DNA from: an uncultured beta proteobacterium
GTDB lineage: Bacteria > Pseudomonadota > Gammaproteobacteria > Burkholderiales > Burkholderiaceae
NCBI GenBank assembly: GCA_903944255.1
Contig: CAJARE010000132.1
Location: 1-5,991 of the forward strand
Direction: 5' to 3'
DNA length: 5,991 nt
Below, one piece after another: positions 5,767-5,991 of this stretch. A program made the position numbers and the translations under genes. Under the pieces are notes generated by a model that was not told where the DNA came from, searched no databases, and worked only from the letters and a program-made list of their open reading frames with translations. The number at the start of each line of letters is the position of its first letter. Within the stretch, counting starts at the first letter, position 1.

Positions 5767-5991
5767 GCTCCCATCACAGAACCAGCGCCAGCATTAACCG
5801 CTGCGGCAAAGGCCGGGAGGTAGATTTCGTTTAGTGTCCGTTCATCGATGATGACATTTACACCCATCCGGCCCTGTTCGAAGTTATTCGCGGCGAAGTG
5901 TTTGACGGTGGCGATGAGGCCATTTGCCTGAACGCCTTTGACCTGTGCGGACACAAGGGAGGCGGCGAGGAGTGGATCTTCACCGAGGGTC
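5391..5991 (-). CDS. Glycoside hydrolase family 3 beta-glucosidase-like protein, internal fragment (authentic part about 5454-5991)
   Basis: The frame is open through the right edge, so the true start lies outside the window. Numbering from base 5990: GEDP at 3-6, KHFAANN at 30-36 (substrate-binding Lys-His), GAYNKINGTYCCEN at 74-87, the nucleophile motif MSDWFA at 106-111 with Asp108 (bases 5669-5667), GLDMEMPG, and the RSVARIL helix that closes the N-terminal (beta/alpha)8 barrel of GH3 enzymes. These motifs identify a retaining exo-acting beta-glycosidase; most characterised relatives release glucose from beta-glucosides, and many are periplasmic or secreted. After FGHLDKP (about 5454) the frame crosses into the antisense of the TSUP gene and reads a Lys/Pro/Arg-rich tail to the TAA at 5391. 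That tail and the absence of the second alpha/beta and fibronectin-like domains show that the 3' half is lost. Higher G+C than the rest of the window suggests a different origin. Confidence 0.87.
   Translation of the reverse strand, partial: TLGEDPLLAASLVSAQVKGVQANGLIATVKHFAANNFEQGRMGVNVIIDERTLNEIYLPAFAAAVNAGAGSVMGAYNKINGTYCCENSALLETTLRQKMGFGGFVMSDWFATQSTNASIQAGLDMEMPGDGIRIPGRDGFFGKNLQTAIETGELPEATLDRSVARILVVMEKFGHLDKPKKRTKPKRKKLPVPGPKKPS
5448..5468. other. Junction between unrelated TSUP and GH3 sequences
   Basis: Left of this point the plus strand encodes a TSUP transporter (recognisable to about 5457). Right of it the minus strand encodes GH3 (recognisable from about 5454). Both family matches end within a few bases of each other, in mid-domain, and G+C rises from about 48% to about 57% by hand counts of sample rows. 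No insertion sequence, tRNA or attachment-site repeat is visible at the join. The few bases assignable to either gene (around 5454-5460) could be a short shared overlap. A chimeric assembly or ligation is the simplest explanation; a real deletion or rearrangement is the alternative. Confidence 0.7.

Noticed and set aside
5466..5834. Plus-strand open frame of 122 codons inside the GH3 region
   Set aside because: It is a shadow of GH3 coding sequence with no recognisable domain and no ribosome site.
1..5991. CRISPR arrays, tRNA or rRNA genes, insertion sequences
   Set aside because: No regularly spaced repeats, no tRNA-like cloverleaf or rRNA sequence and no transposase or terminal inverted repeats were seen.

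Overview
The window looks like a betaproteobacterial chromosome fragment. Freshwater Burkholderiales of the Polynucleobacter type are my best guess, from the moderate G+C (about 48% in four rows counted by hand), the gene style and the Liv-type transporter, but this is inference and not proof. The last roughly 530 bases are different: they are richer in G+C (about 57% in four rows counted by hand), and the gene there breaks into the neighbouring gene at an abrupt junction.

Layout, left to right. Positions 1-1713 hold the start of a branched-chain-amino-acid-type (HAAT/Liv) ABC transporter operon on the minus strand: livG (ATPase), livF (ATPase), then the 5' end of livK (periplasmic binding protein), which runs off the left edge. 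The permease genes livH and livM are not in the window and could lie beyond livK. Positions 1714-1859 are a short A+T-rich intergenic gap. Positions 1860-4822 hold a tight three-gene cassette, also on the minus strand, in the transcription order ACAD-like dehydrogenase, short-chain dehydrogenase, APH-fold kinase. From 4900 a TauE/SafE-type (TSUP) membrane exporter gene diverges on the plus strand. It loses its family resemblance at about 5457. From there to the right edge the minus strand encodes the middle of a glycoside hydrolase family 3 (GH3) beta-glucosidase-like protein, cut at both ends.

How the genes may work together. The ACAD, SDR and kinase trio has the same three families as the 4-hydroxyacid (levulinate, lva) pathway of Pseudomonas putida and the kinase-ACAD fusions ACAD10/ACAD11. 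In that chemistry a 4-oxo acyl-CoA is reduced by the SDR, the 4-hydroxyl is phosphorylated by the APH-like kinase, and the ACAD-like enzyme removes the phosphate to give an enoyl-CoA that enters beta-oxidation. The ACAD carries an Asp where classical acyl-CoA dehydrogenases carry their catalytic Glu, as human ACAD11 does, which fits this reading. The Liv-type transporter lies just downstream in the same direction and could import the substrate acid.

The most striking irregularity is the TSUP/GH3 junction near 5450-5465. Two unrelated genes are each truncated and joined tail to tail, with a composition shift at the join. It is either a chimeric contig or an illegitimate recombination scar. Neither gene should be read as an intact protein.
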